From assembly GCF_014652895.1 (NCBI RefSeq), contig NZ_BMZR01000003.1, positions 456,059 to 520,058 of the forward strand: a DNA stretch of 64,000 nt. The letters are read 5' to 3'. Shown in pieces: positions 44,213 through 53,047 of this stretch. The notes below the pieces were generated by a model. That model was given only the letters and a program-made list of their open reading frames with translations. It made no database searches and had not been told where the DNA came from. The first letter of the stretch is position 1. Every line of letters begins with the position of its first letter. A program made the position numbers and the translations under genes. This DNA is from Psychrobacter glaciei (GTDB lineage: Bacteria > Pseudomonadota > Gammaproteobacteria > Pseudomonadales > Moraxellaceae).

Positions 44213-44863
44213 TTATTGAGGCTTAGGGGCATCGGGTTGCATCATAGGGTCAGCATCTGCAAAGGCTTTTAGCGTGCGGCAGTGGGCATCAATAGCGACG
44301 ACGTTGGGATAAGCGCTGAGGTCTACTTTAAAACGGCGAGCGGAAGAAACTTGAGGAATCAAATAACAATCTGCAAAAGTAGGACTGTCACCATAGCAGA
44401 ATTGTCCGCGATTTTTATCCGCCGCCAAACGTGTCTCTAAAGCGGCAAATCCTTCACTGATCCAGCGATTGCACCATGCAATCACATTTTCCTCATCTAC
44501 TGATAACTCATTACGTAAATATTGTAAGATACGGCGATTGTTAAGCGGATGAATGTCGCAACCAATCATGGCGCTCAACGCGCGCACATGCATACGTCCA
44601 GCAGCATCTTTAGGCAATAATGGCTGCTCAGGGTAGACGTCTTCTAACCATTCCAAGATAGCTGGACTTTGGTATAATAGTAAGTCATTAACTTGTAGGA
44701 CTGGCACCAATCCTTGCGGGTTAATCGCTTTAAAGGCAGTCTCTAACTGCTCATCTTGTGCCAAATTGATTGCGATATCGTCGTAATCTAAACCTTTTAG
44801 GTTCATAGCGATACGAGTACGGTAAGAAGTGCTACTGCGAAAGTAGCCATAAAGTGTCATCAT
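44213..44863 (-). CDS. maiA: Maleylacetoacetate isomerase
   Basis: 216 residues, a zeta-class glutathione transferase. It begins LYGYFRSSTSYRTRIAMNLK, in which SSTSYR matches the SSCSxR glutathione-activation motif with Thr for Cys. It isomerises maleylacetoacetate to fumarylacetoacetate in Tyr breakdown, using glutathione. AAAGGAATTAATA precedes the first of two ATGs. It is divergent from the IclR regulator gene, and fahA, the next enzyme, lies 2.8 kb to the right on the same strand. Confidence 0.92.
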   Translation of the reverse strand: MMTLYGYFRSSTSYRTRIAMNLKGLDYDDIAINLAQDEQLETAFKAINPQGLVPVLQVNDLLLYQSPAILEWLEDVYPEQPLLPKDAAGRMHVRALSAMIGCDIHPLNNRRILQYLRNELSVDEENVIAWCNRWISEGFAALETRLAADKNRGQFCYGDSPTFADCYLIPQVSSARRFKVDLSAYPNVVAIDAHCRTLKAFADADPMMQPDAPKPQ

Positions 44864-44886
44864 TATTAATTCCTTTTATTATGATA

Positions 44887-44922
44887 TGTTGTGAATGTTC
44901 AACACGCCTTAAAACAAGCGTG
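44887..44922. promoter_or_regulatory. Two overlapping dyads between maiA and iclR-type gene
   Basis: TGTTG-N8-CAACA (44887-44904) and CACGC-N10-GCGTG (44903-44922) lie side by side in the 127-bp divergent region. They are plausible operators for the IclR-type regulator or sites for another factor. No experiment is implied. Confidence 0.45.
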
Positions 44923-44990
44923 ATGATGTTAAATCTTCATTCCAGCTTTAAATTGACATTTAACTAAGTAAATTATTCATTGAGCAAATC

Positions 44991-45845
44991 ATGCCAGCAG
45001 CCAAAACCCTTTTAGATAGTTCTGTCACCAGTAAAAACCAAAGTGGCGTCCAGTCGCTTGAGATTGGGCTATCGATTCTAGATGTGCTGATCGATCGCAA
45101 TGAGCCTATGATGCTAAAGGATATCGCTGAAGCCATGCAAATGCATCCGGCGAAGTGTCATCGCTATTTAGTCAGCCTCATTCGTAAAGACTATGCTCGT
45201 AAGCTCGATGATGGTCGCTATGGTCTTGGCGATAGAGTCAATGCATTGGCATCATTAGGACATACTGGAGTCAACCAAAACAATCTTTTGGCGCGTCTCA
45301 CGCAGGTTGCTAATGAGATTAAAGACGCCTTAAATTGCGGGGTACAAATCGCCAAATGGTTTAGTGAAGGCCCTATTATCATTCAGTCGGTTGAGCCAGA
45401 CAGTCCAATCAGTATCATTACTCGCATCGGTTCACGTATGCCACTGACGACATCGGCGACAGGGCAGTTATTTGCCAGTTATCAACCTGATGCCGTCATT
45501 CAGCCATTGGTCACAGCTGAATGGCAGACAGACAATGAAGCAATAATTACAGAAAAATGGCAGAATTTCAGTCACTTGCAAGCCAAAATTCGTACTCAAG
45601 GCTATGCAACAGTGACGGGCGATATGCTCATGGGCATTAATGCCATTACGATTCCTGTTATCTTACCGCAGCTTGCCAGTAGTGCTGCTAAACCATCTAC
45701 GAGTAGTGACAAAGTTGCTAGTGAAGGTTTACCGTTAGAGTATGCCATTACTATTATTGGCACCACAGAGCAATTACCGATGAGTGAGCAACATAACGTG
45801 GTTGAGCAAATACTGGCGATAGCACAGCGTTATCAAATAGCGTAG
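44991..45845 (+). CDS. IclR-family regulator of the Tyr catabolic genes
   Basis: 284 residues. An N-terminal winged helix (about 22-85: LSILDVLIDRNEPMMLKDIA, MHPAKCHRYLVSL) is followed by an IclR effector domain (GSRMPLTTSATGQLFASY). The nearest role by context is HmgR-like repression of homogentisate genes. It is divergent from maiA and convergent with the TRAP-binding protein gene. The linker at about 225-240 is Ser/Lys-rich. Ribosome binding site is weak. Confidence 0.87.
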   Translation: MPAAKTLLDSSVTSKNQSGVQSLEIGLSILDVLIDRNEPMMLKDIAEAMQMHPAKCHRYLVSLIRKDYARKLDDGRYGLGDRVNALASLGHTGVNQNNLLARLTQVANEIKDALNCGVQIAKWFSEGPIIIQSVEPDSPISIITRIGSRMPLTTSATGQLFASYQPDAVIQPLVTAEWQTDNEAIITEKWQNFSHLQAKIRTQGYATVTGDMLMGINAITIPVILPQLASSAAKPSTSSDKVASEGLPLEYAITIIGTTEQLPMSEQHNVVEQILAIAQRYQIA

Positions 45846-45907
45846 CCAGTATGTGATTCTATAAGCTAGCTGACTATCGCATCAAAAGATTTATTTTCGA
45901 ACATCCT

Positions 45908-46963
45908 CTAAACCATACAGGCACTACTGGCCGCTTTTGCTTTTTCGTATACGTTGTCAGCGTCTAGACCAGTGGCATTCACTTCATCAAGGTAATGTTG
46001 AGAGCCTTCTATTAATGGGCCTCTCCAATCTGGGTCATTGAGTGGATCAGGGATATCAATCATGATATCGCCTTTTTCTTTGGCAGCGGCCATCGCTTTG
46101 GCATTACTTACGTCAAATACTTTAGAGATATGTGCTGCCAGCTCTGCGCCAGAATTGTCATCAATCACTTTTTTGAGGTCATCAGGCAAGCTGTTATATT
46201 TCTCTTTATTCATACTGATAACAAAGGTAGAATTATAAAAAGGAATGTTGGTGTGCGTATTGATCAACTCATCAAGGCGAAACGCTTGAATGGGCTGCCA
46301 AGTAAAGCTGAGCCCGTCAATGACACCGCGCTGAAGCGAGGTATAAGTATCACTGGCAGGCATGCCGACAGGTGCAGCACCAGTAGCTTCGATAATATGG
46401 CTCGCAACCGCAGAAGGTTGGCGAATACGTAGGCCTTTCATGTCTGCTGGCGTGCGAATCGGTTTATCAACGGTATGAAGCGCGCCTTGTCCAGTCCCTA
46501 TCAGCGCTAACAAGTGAGTGTCTTCGTATTCGTCTTTAATCACACCCTCGTCATATAGTTTATGAAGTATACAGCTCTGCTGCTGTGCAGTATTTGTGAT
46601 ACCTGGCAACTCTACGATTTGAGTCAAAGGGAATCGTCCTGCTGTATATCCTTGCGCTTGCATACCAATATCCACACTGCCTTTCGCCGTAGCGTCATAG
46701 GTAGCACCTGGTTTGCTGAGCGTCGCAGAAGGGTATATCTCAACCTTTAAGCGGCCGTTTGAATCGGCTTCAATTTTCTTCGCCCATGGCTCTAATGCTT
46801 CGGTGTTTATGTTGTCAGTGGCAGTCATAAAATGCGAGAATCGCAACGTTGTCACTTCACCTGCATCCGTAGATGCGTTGCCCGCTTGATCGTTATTGGA
46901 GCAGCCAGTCATCGCAAGCGAGGCAGCCAAGAGTATTCCTAAAGGAGTTTTTACTTTCATCAT
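45908..46963 (-). CDS. TRAP transporter substrate-binding protein (DctP family), orphan
   Basis: 351 residues. A lipobox MTGC ends at Cys21, so it is a lipoprotein form. DctP family features are the LRFSHFMTATDNINTEALEPWA start and the central LRIRQPSAVASHIIEATGAAPVGMP, which holds the conserved Arg that binds substrate carboxylates. It should bind an organic acid, perhaps an aromatic keto acid given the genes around it. The DctQ and DctM membrane subunits are missing here, so it must work with subunits encoded elsewhere or in another way. Confidence 0.88.
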   Translation of the reverse strand: MMKVKTPLGILLAASLAMTGCSNNDQAGNASTDAGEVTTLRFSHFMTATDNINTEALEPWAKKIEADSNGRLKVEIYPSATLSKPGATYDATAKGSVDIGMQAQGYTAGRFPLTQIVELPGITNTAQQQSCILHKLYDEGVIKDEYEDTHLLALIGTGQGALHTVDKPIRTPADMKGLRIRQPSAVASHIIEATGAAPVGMPASDTYTSLQRGVIDGLSFTWQPIQAFRLDELINTHTNIPFYNSTFVISMNKEKYNSLPDDLKKVIDDNSGAELAAHISKVFDVSNAKAMAAAKEKGDIMIDIPDPLNDPDWRGPLIEGSQHYLDEVNATGLDADNVYEKAKAASSACMV

Positions 46964-46995
46964 CGAATCCTTTCATGATGGTTAGATATGGTTTG

Positions 46996-47571
46996 CTATT
47001 CACCGACAGGCGCTATTTCGCGTGCTTCGGCCAGCTCTTCACTATGCAAAAACTGCGTATGTGCTGGCGCGCGTTTGGTACGAGACCACTCATCTAGCAT
47101 GTCTTGCTTGATGGCGTCTGTAATCATAGAAACCTTGTCTTCTGAGGTTGGGTCATCATAGGTCAGCTCTAGACGATGACCATTAGGATCAAAGAAGTAA
47201 ATAGAATGGAATATACCGTGATTGGTTACGCCAATGACATCAATGCCGCCTTGTTCCAAATGCTCTTTGGCAATCAATAGCTCATTACGGTCTTTGACCT
47301 TTAGCGCCAAGTGTTGCACCCAATTCGGGGTATTTGGATCAAAGCCCATTTCAGGTTGGTTGGGTACTTCAAAGAAGGCCAAAACATTGCCACTGCCAGC
47401 ATTTAAGAAGACATGCATATATGGATCAAAGGCTTTGGTTGAAGGCACGTGATCTTCTGCGAATGCCAAAATAAAATCCATATTCAAATGCTTTTGATAC
47501 CATTCGACGGTTTCTTTGGCATCTTTGCAGCGATAAGCCACATGATGGATTTTCTCAATTTGAAAGCTCAT
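46996..47571 (-). CDS. VOC-fold protein with extradiol dioxygenase signature
   Basis: 191 residues from the ATG at 47571 (AAGGAGTTTGAT upstream). It has two beta-alpha-beta modules: IHHVAY starts the first, VQHLALKV the second. Probable metal ligands are His10, His87 and Glu135, with Glu68 as a further candidate. Residues 116-135 match the extradiol ring-cleavage pattern T-x-H-x5-I-Y-x2-D-P-x-G-x3-E, giving His118 and Tyr125 as catalytic candidates. In a cluster with maiA and fahA but no hmgA, homogentisate ring cleavage is an attractive but unproven role. A glyoxalase-type isomerase is the alternative. Confidence 0.8.
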   Translation of the reverse strand: MSFQIEKIHHVAYRCKDAKETVEWYQKHLNMDFILAFAEDHVPSTKAFDPYMHVFLNAGSGNVLAFFEVPNQPEMGFDPNTPNWVQHLALKVKDRNELLIAKEHLEQGGIDVIGVTNHGIFHSIYFFDPNGHRLELTYDDPTSEDKVSMITDAIKQDMLDEWSRTKRAPAHTQFLHSEELAEAREIAPVGE

Positions 47572-47695
47572 ATCAAACTCCTTTTGATAGGGCGTAAATT
47601 TCATATTAATAGACAAACTGTCAGTACTTATAGACGGTACATCATTGTTGTCTGACAGTTTGAATCTACTTTTACGCCTTTTTTATATGCAGTTA

Positions 47696-48994
47696 TTATT
47701 TATCAAAATCAAAGCTAAGCGCGGGTAGTACTTTGCCGCGTACTTCACCAAATCCAACACGAATGCCGTCTTTTTCGCTATAGCCTTTCATAATGACGGT
47801 GTCGCCATCTTCGATGAAGCTGCGCGTCTCGCCACCATCAAGCGTGACAGGTTTAGTCGCATTCCAAGCAATCTCTAGCATCGAGCCATAAGAGTCTGGC
47901 GTTGGCCCTGAAATCGTACCTGAGCCCATCATGTCGCCGACTTCGACTTTGCAGCCAGTGATAGTGTGGTGTGTCAATTGCTGTGCCATTGACCAGTACA
48001 TATATTTAAAATTGGTCTCACAAATGACAGTAGCTGTCTCCGCATTTTCAGGTAGTAACTCAACCGAAAGATTGATGTCAAAGCTGTTATCGCTCGCTTT
48101 TTCATTTAAATAAGCAAGTGGCTTAGGTTCTTGTGTTGGGCAAGCCGTTTTAAACGGTGCCAATGCATCCATCGTGACAATCCAAGAGGAAACCTCAGAA
48201 GCAAAGGTTTTGGCATTGAATGGGCCTAAAGGTACGTATTCCCACTTTTGTATGTCACGGGCTGACCAGTCATTGAGCAGTACCATACCGAAGATATGAT
48301 CAGAGGCTTCATCTACAGCGATTGGTTGACCGATATGATTGCCTTTGCCAACGACAAATGCAGTCTCTAACTCAAAATCCAAGCGCTTACAGGCAGAAAA
48401 AATAGGACGGTCATCAGGGTTGGGCTTTAGCTGGCCTGATGGACGTACGATATCAGTCCCACTGACGATGACGGTGCTGGCGCGTCCGTTATAACCAACA
48501 GGCATTTCAGTCCAGTTAGGTAGTAGGGCGTTGTTTGGATCACGGAACATGGTACCGACGTTGGTCGCGTGTTCTTTAGAAGAATAAAAATCGGTAAAGC
48601 CGGGCACTCGAACAGGTAAATGCATGGTGACATCTGCTTGTTTAAACAGCGCCTTTTTTTGCAAGTCTGCATTGTCACGTAAGGTGTCATTGTTGCTAGA
48701 CAACAGCGTCTGAATGGTGGTACGTGCCTGCGTCCAATTGTCTCGACCAGAATCAATAAAAGCATTTAGCGTAGATTGATCAAAGTATGGTCCACCATCT
48801 AAGCTCAATAACCCTTCTGTCTCCAGTACGGACAAATCCAGTACATGTTCACCGATGGCAACACCAGCGCGGCGCTTGTTATTAGCAGCGTCTTTGGTAT
48901 CGCTAAAAATACCGTAGGGGAGATTGTGGATTGAAAAGTCAGAATCGTGGGTAATATCGATAAATGAGGTGAGGCTTGCGTCAATCATTGACAT
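47696..48994 (-). CDS. fahA: Fumarylacetoacetase
   Basis: 432 residues. FAH features: an N-terminal SH3-like part (NLPYGIFSD, RAGVAIGEHVLDL), then DFYSSKEHATNVGTMFR and NDWSARDIQKWEYVPLGPF, and GSGTISGPTPDSYGSMLE near the end. These include the metal and catalytic Glu-His residues. It hydrolyses fumarylacetoacetate to fumarate and acetoacetate, the last step of Tyr catabolism. AAGGAGCAAATC precedes the ATG. The VOC protein gene lies 124 bp downstream on the same strand. Confidence 0.95.
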   Translation of the reverse strand: MSMIDASLTSFIDITHDSDFSIHNLPYGIFSDTKDAANNKRRAGVAIGEHVLDLSVLETEGLLSLDGGPYFDQSTLNAFIDSGRDNWTQARTTIQTLLSSNNDTLRDNADLQKKALFKQADVTMHLPVRVPGFTDFYSSKEHATNVGTMFRDPNNALLPNWTEMPVGYNGRASTVIVSGTDIVRPSGQLKPNPDDRPIFSACKRLDFELETAFVVGKGNHIGQPIAVDEASDHIFGMVLLNDWSARDIQKWEYVPLGPFNAKTFASEVSSWIVTMDALAPFKTACPTQEPKPLAYLNEKASDNSFDINLSVELLPENAETATVICETNFKYMYWSMAQQLTHHTITGCKVEVGDMMGSGTISGPTPDSYGSMLEIAWNATKPVTLDGGETRSFIEDGDTVIMKGYSEKDGIRVGFGEVRGKVLPALSFDFDK

Positions 48995-49181
48995 GATTTG
49001 CTCCTTGCTAATATAAATTTATGATTACGTTATAATTAACTACTTACGTATAATGTAATTTATTGATATGTGGATTGCAAGTTTTTTGTGCAATGGCTTG
49101 GCGATATATCAGCTATAAAACTAATAGGCTTAGCATGATTGCTATTATTATTTTTACTAATTACACCAAAATGGAACACAA

Positions 49182-49212
49182 AAAAAGGCTGAGCAAGTGC
49201 TCAGCCTTTTTA
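49182..49212 (-). terminator. Terminator downstream of tyrB
   Basis: A perfect inverted repeat of at least 13 bp around AAGT (49183-49210) with a run of six or more T on the minus strand. It lies 33 bp past the aminotransferase stop. Confidence 0.87.
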
Positions 49213-49242
49213 TCAAACCACATTTTTAGTTGTGTGATTTAA

Positions 49243-50439
49243 TCAGTCTTTTAAAACCTTTACCATGGCATTGGCCACGTAATCAATGTTGTTGACATTT
49301 AAGCCTGCCACACACATACGTGAGTTAGATACCATGTAGATACCAAATTCGGTTTGTAATTGCTCGATTTGCTCAACTGTCAATCCGGTAAAGCTAAACA
49401 TACCGTTTTGACGAGTAATATAATCAAAACTACGCTCAGGAAGTTTAGACTCTAATACCGACTTGAGCTTTAAGCGCATGGCTTTTATACGGTCGCGCAT
49501 GCCATAAACCTCACTAACCCACTGCTGGTATAGTGCGTCATCATTCATGACGATATCGACCACACGTCCGCCATGCGATGGGGGACTGGTATAAATACGG
49601 CGAACGATGAAATTTAACTGACCAAAGACGCGTTCGGTTTCCTCTACGGTAGGGCAAACAACGGACAAACCGCCGACACGCTCTCCATACAGAGACAAGT
49701 TTTTCGAGTAGGAATTGCTCACGAATAATATGAGATCCATATCAACCGCTTTACGGATAGCATAAGCATCACTGTCCATATCCTCGCCAAACCCTTGGTA
49801 GGCAATGTCCATAAAGGGAATCAACTCACGCTGTTTTATCACCTCTAAGACTTTATCCCATTGCGCTTTGGTCAAATCCATACCGGTTGGATTATGGCAG
49901 CAAGGGTGCAACAACACGATATCTTGTTTATTTAAAGTTTCAAAAAAACCGATCATCTCATCGAATTTGATGCTACTGCTGGCTTTATCGTAGTAAGGAT
50001 AAGTGCCAACTTCTACATCGCAGCCTTCAAAAATGGCGATATGGTTGCTCCATGTCGGGTCGCTGACATAGTACTTCGACTGCGGGAACCACTGATGGAT
50101 AAACTCAGCCCCAACTTTTAATGCACCTGAGCCACCGAGGGTCGCTATCGTAGCCACACGACCATCAGTTAACACTTGAGCATTTTTACCAAACAGTAAG
50201 TTTTGGCAAGCGCTACGATGACCAGGCAAACCTGCCATTGGCAAATAGGGACGCGCAGAGATAGGGTCAGCAATGCGCTCTTCGGCTGTTTTTACACAGT
50301 CCAGTACGGGCAGTACCCCTTCTTCATCGTAGTAGATACCGATGCCCAAATTGACTTTATTGGGATTGGGATCAGCAGAAAACTTGTCCATAAGCCCTAG
50401 GATAGGGTCACCAGCATAATATTCTACACTTCTAAACAT
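49243..50439 (-). CDS. tyrB: Aromatic amino acid aminotransferase
   Basis: 398 residues of class I PLP aminotransferases (AspC/TyrB group). It starts with YYAGDPILGLMDKF, has HPCCHNPTG, and binds PLP at Lys246 in NSYSKNLSLYGERVG. TyrB-type enzymes act on Tyr, Phe and Asp with 2-oxoglutarate. In this cluster the expected step is Tyr to 4-hydroxyphenylpyruvate. AspC-like use cannot be excluded on sequence. Isolated from neighbours by 227 bp upstream and a terminator downstream. Confidence 0.9.
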   Translation of the reverse strand: MFRSVEYYAGDPILGLMDKFSADPNPNKVNLGIGIYYDEEGVLPVLDCVKTAEERIADPISARPYLPMAGLPGHRSACQNLLFGKNAQVLTDGRVATIATLGGSGALKVGAEFIHQWFPQSKYYVSDPTWSNHIAIFEGCDVEVGTYPYYDKASSSIKFDEMIGFFETLNKQDIVLLHPCCHNPTGMDLTKAQWDKVLEVIKQRELIPFMDIAYQGFGEDMDSDAYAIRKAVDMDLILFVSNSYSKNLSLYGERVGGLSVVCPTVEETERVFGQLNFIVRRIYTSPPSHGGRVVDIVMNDDALYQQWVSEVYGMRDRIKAMRLKLKSVLESKLPERSFDYITRQNGMFSFTGLTVEQIEQLQTEFGIYMVSNSRMCVAGLNVNNIDYVANAMVKVLKD

Positions 50440-50666
50440 TCTGTATCCTTACAAAAAATATGAGTCGCGAAGCCAAAAAGCATAAATCAAATGGATAATT
50501 AACTCAACGTAAGATTTAGTCACATTGACTGACGACAAGCCAAATAATCTATAAAACGCTTAAAAAACACCAACATGCCCTATTTATTTTTTAACTATAT
50601 TTATGGTTTCCGTCAAGGATTGAATAAACTTGGCTTACGTACTATGTAAATTAAGTACCGTGCAAA

Positions 50667-51596
50667 CTAAGTATTGTGCAAACCATCAAAGTGATCGTTA
50701 AAATACGTTTGTAAGAATTTCTTGAAAGCAATAGTGGCAGGGGATAGCGCGCGTGAGGAGCGTTGATAAATAAAGAACTGTCGCATCTTAACAGGCTGAG
50801 ACAAAGGTCGCATTTGCAAGCCGTTGGCACTGACCCAATCGATAACCTCAGGCATGTAGGGCAGGCAAAGCGTAATGCCAAATCCTTGACGGGTCATCTC
50901 AAGGGCGGTAGACATAAAATTGACCTTATATCGTGCCTGCTGGATATGGCTGGCGATCTGATCGTCCAGTTCTGCTGTCACTTGTTCAATGAAAGGACCT
51001 TGCAGTGTGATGAGCGGAATGTCTAATAAATCTTGCCACGTTATCTCACGTTTTCGCGCTAACGCATGGCTGTCAGGCATCACCACACAAAATGGCAGCT
51101 GATATAACAAATCAGCGTTGACATCGTCATCAGTCTCCATAAAACCAAGCTCAGTACCGACACCCAAATCGACTTCGATGTCTTGAATATGTCTAAGTAA
51201 GTTTTCTGCTGAACAGTCCAATAATGACACGCCAATCTCAGGGTGCTGTTTGGAAAACTGAGCGATAACTGCTGGCATGGATGAGGCTGCGAACTGCGAA
51301 ACGGCTAGCCGTACTTGACCTTGCGCCAAGCTAGTCAAACTACTCGCCTCATTTTCGAAAAGCTGCATTTCATTCAAAATACGCCGTGCTTGCGGCAACA
51401 AATGCCGTCCAACTACCGACAAAGACAGCTGACGGGTAGTACGGTCGAATAACACAATACCGAGGCCAGATTCTAATTCTTTAATCAATCCACTAACGGC
51501 AGATTGGGTCAAATGCATTTGATCGCTGGCACGAGTAAAGCTACCGTTGTCAGCGACTTGGATAAAAGCGGTGAGTTGGCGAATGCTGATATTCAT
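50667..51596 (-). CDS. LysR-family regulator, divergent from hppD
   Basis: 309 residues from the ATG at 51596 (CAGGTTTACTT upstream), not from the longer open frame to 51629. The N-terminal helix-turn-helix is ISIRQLTAFIQVADNGSFTR and LTQSAVSGLIKELE. The co-inducer domain begins GQVRLAVSQFAASSMPAV. Standard LysR length. It faces hppD across a 177-bp region that holds a 20-bp tandem repeat, so control of hppD (and perhaps phhAB) is likely. Confidence 0.88.
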   Translation of the reverse strand: MNISIRQLTAFIQVADNGSFTRASDQMHLTQSAVSGLIKELESGLGIVLFDRTTRQLSLSVVGRHLLPQARRILNEMQLFENEASSLTSLAQGQVRLAVSQFAASSMPAVIAQFSKQHPEIGVSLLDCSAENLLRHIQDIEVDLGVGTELGFMETDDDVNADLLYQLPFCVVMPDSHALARKREITWQDLLDIPLITLQGPFIEQVTAELDDQIASHIQQARYKVNFMSTALEMTRQGFGITLCLPYMPEVIDWVSANGLQMRPLSQPVKMRQFFIYQRSSRALSPATIAFKKFLQTYFNDHFDGLHNT

Positions 51597-51684
51597 AAGT
51601 AAACCTGATAAATAAATCATAAAAAACAATTAGTCTTATAAATAAACCTAATCTAATATAAATGCATCGTCAATAAGAATTATT

Positions 51685-51724
51685 GATTGAGAGTGCTTTC
51701 TCATGATTAAGAGTGTTTTCTCAT
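51685..51724. promoter_or_regulatory. Tandem 20-bp operator-like repeat upstream of hppD
   Basis: Two adjacent 20-bp copies, GATTGAGAGTGCTTTCTCAT (51685-51704) and a copy with two changes (51705-51724), separated by about two helical turns. Each contains a GAGA-N6-TCTC type dyad. Position fits binding of the divergent LysR regulator near the hppD promoter. Confidence 0.55.
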
Positions 51725-51773
51725 ATTGTTTTTATGATTTTTAGACCACCAATTGAAATTAAGGATGATTACA

Positions 51774-52874
51774 ATGGCAGATTTATTTGAAAATCCAATG
51801 GGCTTAAATGGGTTTGATTTTGTTGAATTCGCCTCACCTAAACCGGATGCTGTTGAAGCATTGTTTAAACAGCTTGGCTTTGCACACGTGGCCAATCATC
51901 GCTCAAAGGACGTTGCGCTATACCGTCAAGGTGACATTAACCTTATCCTGAATCGTGAGCCAAAAAGCCAAGCCAGTTACTTTGTAGAAGAGCATGGCGC
52001 GGGCGCTTGTAGCATGGGTTTTCGGGTACAAGACTCCAAAAAAGCCTACGAGCGTGCCATCGAGATGGGCGCACAGCCAGTAGACGTGCCAACGGGTGTG
52101 ATGGAGCTGCGCCTTCCTGCTATCAAAGGTATTGGCGGTTCATTGATTTATCTGATTGACCGTTATAAAGATGGTGAATCTATCTATGACGTCGACTTTG
52201 AATTTTTTGCTGATGTAGACAGAAACCCTATCGGACATGGTTTTAAAGTCATCGATCATTTAACCCATAACGTTTACCGTGGTCGCATGGCTTATTGGGC
52301 AAACTTTTATGAGCGTGTCTTTAACTTCCGCGAAATTCGATTTTTTGACATCAAGGGTGAATATACGGGTCTGACCAGTAAAGCCATGACCGCACCTGAC
52401 GGTAAAATTCGTATCCCGCTAAATGAAGAAGCGAAGCAGGGCGGTGGTCAGATCGAAGAGTATTTGATGCACTTTAACGGTGAAGGTATTCAGCATATTG
52501 CTTTGGCTAGCGATGACTTGTTTGCTAGTATCGATAAGCTAAAAGCGGCTGGTATTCCGCTCATGACCGCACCAAATGATACTTATTACCAAATGCTGGG
52601 CGAGCGTCTACCGGGTCATGGCGAGACTGTCTCTGAGCTACAGATGCGCGGTATCTTGCTCGATGGCACGACTGAGGGTTCTGTCCCACGTCTGCTGTTA
52701 CAGATTTTCTCTGAAACTATTTTGGGCAGCCCAGTGTTCTTTGAATTCATCCAACGTAAAGGCGATTACGAAGATGGTTTTGGCGAAGGTAACTTCAAAG
52801 CCTTGTTTGAATCTATCGAGCGTGACCAAGTGCGTCGCGGCGCGGTTGGTCAGCCACAGACTGAAACGCCATAA
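51774..52874 (+). CDS. hppD: 4-hydroxyphenylpyruvate dioxygenase
   Basis: 366 residues from the ATG at 51774 (AAGGATGATTACA upstream). Two VOC-type domains. The iron ligands expected from the bacterial enzymes are present: His162 in IDHLTHNV, His241 in IQHIAL, Glu324 in [11 protein letters not shown]. The C-terminal helix [15 protein letters not shown] is also conserved. It converts 4-hydroxyphenylpyruvate to homogentisate with decarboxylation and side-chain migration. Divergent from the LysR gene, and 173 bp before phhA on the same strand. Confidence 0.96.
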   Translation: MADLFENPMGLNGFDFVEFASPKPDAVEALFKQLGFAHVANHRSKDVALYRQGDINLILNREPKSQASYFVEEHGAGACSMGFRVQDSKKAYERAIEMGAQPVDVPTGVMELRLPAIKGIGGSLIYLIDRYKDGESIYDVDFEFFADVDRNPIGHGFKVIDHLTHNVYRGRMAYWANFYERVFNFREIRFFDIKGEYTGLTSKAMTAPDGKIRIPLNEEAKQGGGQIEEYLMHFNGEGIQHIALASDDLFASIDKLKAAGIPLMTAPNDTYYQMLGERLPGHGETVSELQMRGILLDGTTEGSVPRLLLQIFSETILGSPVFFEFIQRKGDYEDGFGEGNFKALFESIERDQVRRGAVGQPQTETP

Positions 52875-53047
52875 TTTACGCTACATTTAGAAAAGCTCAT
52901 AAAAAAACGGGCAGGATGAAAGTACTTTATCTTGCCCATAATGAGCTCTGCACTTTGTAATGTCGTGAAGCCAATGTGATGGTTTAATCATAATTGAAAG
53001 CGACTGACAACATTTAAAGCGCTAACTGCAATAAAAGGAACGCAGGC

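Noticed and set aside
49243..50439. Alternative call as aspartate aminotransferase only
   Set aside because: Sequence alone does not exclude it, but the Phe/Tyr catabolic neighbourhood makes the aromatic role more likely.
52900..52945. Imperfect hairpin after hppD with GGGCA/TGCCC arms
   Set aside because: No T-run follows on the + strand, so a rho-independent terminator for hppD is not supported.
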